A stretch of 64,000 nucleotides of DNA. Origin: Chrysomallon squamiferum. Lineage: Eukaryota; Mollusca; Gastropoda; Neomphalida; Peltospiridae. Shown piece by piece: positions 56,570 through 64,000 of this stretch. The DNA lies in assembly GCA_012295275.1 (NCBI GenBank), contig CM022671.1, positions 27,817,822 to 27,881,821 of the forward strand. Reading direction: 5' to 3'. Position numbers and translations under genes: made by a program. The notes under the pieces were generated by a model, which was not told where the DNA came from, did not search any database, and saw only the letters and a list, made by a program, of their open reading frames with translations. The stretch's first letter is position 1; each line of letters opens with the position of its first letter.

Positions 56570-56589
56570 TCAAAAGAACCCAGGCAAAT
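56570..56589 (-). CDS. ATP2A: Candidate alternative last coding exon of SERCA (short C-terminal tail)
   Basis: On the minus strand an acceptor ending CTCTCACTTTCAG lies just before 56589. If joined to the internal donor at 61713 (GCAGATG then GTAAAT), which leaves one base of a codon, the frame reads ...ADDLPGFF and then TGA at 56572-56570. This would replace the membrane-spanning tail with a few residues. The exon starts a block (56350-56640) clearly less AT-rich than its surroundings. Vertebrate ATP2A2 (2a versus 2b) and, as I recall, Artemia and C. elegans SERCA make the same kind of choice. No transcript evidence is available, and other acceptors in the 5 kb gap are possible. Confidence 0.42.
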
Positions 56590-59500
56590 CTGAAAGTGAG
56601 AGGAGATCCTCCGTCACTACTTGTCTTTTGTGAGGTGAAAGTGTTTTAATTAAATGTTAATTACAACCGTCTTCTAATTAGTAAATTTTTGCTACATTTT
56701 ATAGTAAATTTAATTTTAAAAAACTGGTCACTTATTTATTAATTACCAAATTGTAAAAATAGTTTTTAAATTTATATTAGAATACCAAATATTACAATTT
56801 ATTTTGTTTTAATCATACTGTTACATATTGTGTCAAAAGCTGATTTTATTTTTACCAAAAATAAATAATAATAATGATAATAATTAAAAAAAAAAAAATT
56901 AAATAATAATAAAACAAAATAAAAATAATTTAAAAATATATACAAAACAATTTTTTGTTAAAAAAAAAAAAAAAAATACAACAAAAAGATAAAGGAAATA
57001 GAAAATAAAACGTTAATAAACAAAACATTTTAAAAATAAATAGAAATTATCTATCATTAAAATCTCTTGGGAGATAAGAACTGTAATCCTGGTCTGATTA
57101 ACTTTAACTGTCACAGATATACCTGCAATTCTTCACATTTTTGGGCCTGGAACTATATCCAGATACAACTTTTTCTAGCCTTATTTCAGAATAAGGCAGT
57201 GTATACAAAAGAGATGACATAATTGTTAAATACAACTGAGCTGTAATTATATGATAGTCTCAATTAAGACAAATATCTGAAATTTTAACATTCTTATGTT
57301 GCAGAACATGAGGACATACAATTTATTAAAAACAAATGCTTTTCTGTCATTTTTATCAATTAAATCAAGATTTCCAAAAGGTTTGAAATACAATTAAAAT
57401 GATAACAATAAAAGTATCATGAGCATACAAGTTTAATTAAAGAACTATTTTGTAAAGAAAATAAAGCCATTAACAGAATTTAGAAATGTTTATCTTTCAA
57501 AATTTACTTTAAATTTATAAATTTATCAAGTTGGAAATTGTTTTATTTTGTTTATTTTTTCACAATATTTATTTTTAAAAAAAGGTTTAGATGTGAGTGA
57601 TTTTAGTTTATGTTGTTATCAGTTAGATGAACACAAAATAAAAATAGCTACAAAATCTCTGTTTAGCCTGCTATGTACCCTACATATTCTCTAGTGATTC
57701 ATCTTTTCATCTTTCCTTCATAAAAAGGATTTTAACTGCAGTATTTTTTAACTGTAATTGAAGAAATTATACACTGCTGATTCATTTAAATATTTATTTC
57801 TTATTACCAATATTATTTCCCAATTTCAAATTATTAGTTACAGTTTTGAAAAATACTGCTCATATTTTTATTGTTATTTTCACACCTATTCAGTTACTAC
57901 GTATTTTTAAACTATTAATAAAATTCAATCATTTAATAAGCTCAACACATTTGATTTTTATTTTGAAATAAACATTTTAATGAGATTTAGGATTATTATT
58001 TTATTGATTTATTGATTTATTATTCTAGTAAACAATATCAATTATATTCTAAAATCAAAACATTCTATAGAAACTATGAACATTTCTGATTACAAAGCAG
58101 ACTAAACATTAAAAAAAAAAAAAAAAAATGAAAATCCCTGAAATAAAAATTCATGAAATATTGCCATAGTAAAAAGCAAGAAATGCCATGCAAATATATA
58201 AAAAAAAAATTTTCATGTTAGTCAAGTTTATTTAACCTAAATAAGCGAACTATGAACAGAAGTTTGAAAAAAACACCTGATTAGTGAAGCTTGTATGACA
58301 GAAGCTTTAATAATCAGAACTACAACTGCTATCTACAACTTGGTATGCTAATTATCTGGCTGTTATTAATATTATTTAAAACAAACTACAATTTCATTGT
58401 CTCTAGAAATGAATGTGCTAAAGCATTAATTTAGTATGAAATAAAGAAACAAAAAAATAACATAGTTCTGTGACAAATAAATAATACTCCATATATAATG
58501 CATAGAGACTTTTTATAAATTAAAAAATGTTACAAATAAAATTTTGAACAACATGATAAATAAAAATAAAAATGGTTTTCAAATATTTTAATCAGATGAG
58601 TATTATTGTTTTTATCTTCTTTTTTTTTTCCAAATACCATTATATTTCAAAATAATGTTCATATACATTAAATTCCTTAAAACAAATGGTTAAACAATCA
58701 TTATTAGGTGCCAGTCAGGATTTTGATTATCCAGTAATATATTTAAGAATTCAACATGTAACACAACACACACCCCCTAAAAAAAAAATCAGTGTTTCTT
58801 TTCATTATGTTAATACAATTAATTATAAAATCATAAACCACCCACACAAACAAAAATAAACACAAACTTTAAAAAATAATTTTTTTGTAAGGATTTATGC
58901 ATTAAAAACCGGTGTTATTTAAGAAAACAAAATCAAACAACTGATCTACCATGGAAAGCCTTAGTAACGGTCACCATGCCATGCAGAACATGTAACATGT
59001 ACACAAGTTGATTTTTCTGTTTTACAGTGCTGTGCTGTGAATGGGTGACATGAAGCATATTGATGTTCCCTTTTGGAAAATTTCCCCTGAGTTCCTGTTA
59101 TTTTTTCACCACTGAGTATTGCTCAGTTCTCCACAGCAGAGTACCTAATGTCTCCTGTACATGCTTGCCAGAGTTTCTATTCATAAATATTGTCAGTGAG
59201 AAAAATGGAAAGTGGTGTCACAACCGTTCAACTGTCGCTGAAATTTTGTTCATGCAGTATTGCTGAAAATTCACTTTATATTGCTTTACATAAAATAAAA
59301 AAACATTAATTAGTAACACACTGACTCACTGGAACTCAATATATGACCCAGTACTTAAATGTCTTCACCTCAATCCCACAGTCAACAGAACACAAAATAC
59401 AAGTGAAGACAAAAAGTCTGCTCCAGATGAAAATTCCAAAATGAACATTACTTACAGATAAATGATTCTTTTATTTGTTTGTGTATGTATGTATAGGTGA

Positions 59501-61442
59501 TTATTTCAGGAAAAGATTCACTTTCTGCTAAGAATTAAATCCATTCTTGTCCAACAAACAAGTCCCAGTAATAAAAATCCAAATATCAAGGGAAGGAAAA
59601 ACACACTGTGGGTTGATACTCTGGTACTTGCAAATTGGGTTGAATAAAATATAATAAAAGCAAAAACTCCAAACACACCATGCAAGAATGGAATCAAAAG
59701 AAGTTCTTTATTTCTGTACAATATTCCATACAACTTGATCACATGCTCTAGTATTATTAACATTGAGGAATGACACATCTACCCACACAAAAAAAACAAA
59801 AACAACAGCATCACCAGAAATGACGTTTTTTTTAAGAACAACATATTTTTGGTGAACATAAGTATCTGCTGTCTTAACAGGCTGTTCTCATAAATAAAAA
59901 TAATTTAATATTCTAGAACAAGGCTGACTGATTTTGGCAATTATTACTTAATACAAGTTCAACAATAATAAAGTATAATGTTTATTTTATTATTATTATT
60001 TTTAACAATATCACATTAACCTAATGATGATTGTTTTAATTATCATATAAGACAAATGCTGATATAATCAGAAAGCTTACCCGTCAGATGTAATTTTGAA
60101 AGGAGAAAAAAGTAACTGACCCCAATCAAAGATTAATGTCCTTAGGGAAGGGAAAATAATGTCATTACAATAGGTGGAAAATAAAATGTTATAACAAAAT
60201 AATCTTTTAGGGGTAGTGGTGGGATTAATGTTATCTAACAAACTGCTGAACTGTTTAAAATAATAAATAAATAAAAATGGTTAATAGAAATATATAATCT
60301 ATTCCATCTGCTTAAATAGAACCAACAAATTTAACTATGAACACCAAGAAACATTTGTTAAACATGAAAAAAATACTTTAAACTATTTATAAAATTCTTC
60401 ACTTATATTAACAAATTTGTTTTCAATACTTATAAAAGTTAATCTCAAACTTTACAAGGAATAAATCTGAGCTTCACTTCTTAAAATATTAATTAATGGG
60501 ATTTTAAATTATTTTCTTTGGAAAGCTTCCAGAGTATTGTTACAAGCAATAAACAATCAGCGTAAATAGAATATGAAAAATATATTATTTTCTATTACAG
60601 AAAACATCATAAATAACATTAGTATTTACACTAAATTACAGTAATTTAAGGAAGAAAAAGACAAAACAAAAAACAAGAGGAAGGGAATACTTAATCTTGA
60701 TTTCTGAAATGCTACTTCATCTGTAATTAACAATTTCTGTAGTTGTTTTAATGTAGTTCTGAGAGACAGTATCTAATTTTTGCTTCCAAAAATCACCGGT
60801 GAGAAAAAAAAGGATCAATATCCCCATCGAATTAGAAAGAATACAGAATTTGTTTTAAAAAGATTTCAAAATTATAAATCAAAGAAGTATATTCAGTTTT
60901 TTCTCCAATGATGGAAAACTAGTGAACTTTAATTTTTTTTTTATTTTTTTTTAATTATTACTTCTAACAAATAATTATCTTTTAAAGCATACACTTAGTA
61001 TTTAAATGCTGCTCCTCAAGAATATTGTTTAGTTAAGCTAGAATGAAAAAGACAAAAACAACACTGATACATGAAATAACATGATTCATTTGTAATCTAC
61101 TTCTGATAAATTATGACTAAATGAAAAATGACTATATATATGTGGTTTCATACAAACAATGCAATATGCAAAAAAAAAAAAAAAAAAAAATCGACGATGT
61201 CAAAATTATGTACATCTTAAAAGTATAAAACACTCCTGAAATTTGATTGGTTAAAACTAAATATTACTGTTACACTAAATTTTTTTTTTCGTTCTTTTTT
61301 AAAATCAAACACACAAAATGCTCTTTTCATTGATAAATAAAATGCCTTTTTTAAGTATGCACACTCACTTCCCACTAATTATATTCAGATGCCTGAATGA
61401 AAAAAAAAAAGCTGCATATTTATTTTTTTTAAAAAGAAAGAA

Positions 61443-61473
<31 letters not shown>

Positions 61474-61623
61474 GAATTCCACAGCTGTGAGTAGATAACT
61501 TGTTGTCACAGTTAGAATTAGGTGCAACAGAAAGAACCATTTCCATGGTGCGAGTGGGAGAGCGAGCAGCAAGTGGGTAGAAAACAGATGAATAGAGATA
61601 TCACAGAACTACATGGCGAGGAA
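56590..61623 (-). other. 3'UTR of long-tail SERCA / intron for the short-tail form
   Basis: About 5 kb of AT-rich sequence downstream of the SERCA stop at 61624, with many homopolymer tracts (for example 61170-61190 and 61449-61473). The only open frame of note is the 86-codon hydrophobic one at 59518-59778 on the minus strand. No other gene was recognised. Confidence 0.45.
59518..59778 (-). other. 86-codon hydrophobic open frame within the SERCA 3' region
   Basis: ATG to stop, encoding two likely membrane helices (LLLIPFLHGVFGVFAFIIF and FFLPLIFGFLLLGLVCW) and a basic end (LILSRK). A T-rich acceptor-like string ending GTGGGTAG directly precedes the ATG. The family is unknown, and the frame may be open by chance: T-rich strands readily give hydrophobic frames. 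Confidence 0.25.

Positions 61624-64000
<2,377 letters not shown>

Noticed and set aside
56352-56633. 93-codon plus-strand frame, and a 67-codon minus frame ending CSGCCA
   Set aside because: No recognisable domain or matching exons on either strand. The prenyl-like CCA end is not supported by a GTPase upstream. The block is better explained by a SERCA alternative exon and its 3'UTR.
59518-59778. As an alternative SERCA last exon
   Set aside because: Joining it to the donor at 61713 reads the exon in another frame (ending after about 23 residues, VVWNIVQK). That shows no SERCA-like tail, so the acceptor at 56589 is preferred, though not proven.

Overview
The window is nuclear DNA of an invertebrate animal: AT-rich, with spliced genes of many short exons (GT/AG introns), long T/A tracts, GA/CT and AAT microsatellites, and no bacterial features. 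The gene content (an SRR-like pyridoxal-phosphate enzyme of invertebrate type, a core-2/I-branching glycosyltransferase, a SERCA pump with an invertebrate-type C-terminal tail) and scattered AAGGGAGATAAC-like motifs suggest a lophotrochozoan, most likely a mollusc. The species cannot be named from this sequence.

Layout. (1) 96-993, +: last two coding exons of an unrecognised Trp/Tyr/Pro-rich protein whose 5' part lies outside the window. (2) 3360-12779, +: a complete 21-exon gene encoding 634 residues with an N-terminal RRM, an F-box and about ten cysteine-type leucine-rich repeats. (3) 17653-19140, +: a single coding exon for a type II Golgi GT14 (GCNT-like) glycosyltransferase. (4) 27530-21952, -: a complete 10-coding-exon CCDC157 gene of 799 residues with a C-terminal C2HC finger, plus a probable 5'UTR exon. 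(5) 28437-32091, +: a complete 9-exon serine racemase/hydroxy-amino-acid dehydratase-like gene, head-to-head with CCDC157 across a compact shared promoter. (6) 38860-49551, +: a 4-exon gene encoding only a MED15-type KIX domain and a short tail (111 residues). (7) 62670-61624, -: the last two exons of SERCA (ATP2A) in its long-tail form, with an internal splice donor and a candidate downstream exon (56589-56570) for a short-tail form.

The rest is introns, UTRs and intergenic DNA. It includes a 258-bp hAT-type MITE with a perfect 8-bp target-site duplication, a 105-bp minisatellite in the SERCA penultimate intron, a 50-bp tandem repeat and several microsatellites. No tRNA, rRNA or CRISPR array was recognised.

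The genes do not form one pathway. The most notable points are the RRM/F-box/LRR fusion (an F-box protein carrying its own RNA-binding domain), the stand-alone MED15-type KIX protein, and the SERCA C-terminal splice choice, which resembles the one in vertebrate ATP2A2. All exon models were built by hand from reading-frame continuity and splice sites; no transcript or database support was available.
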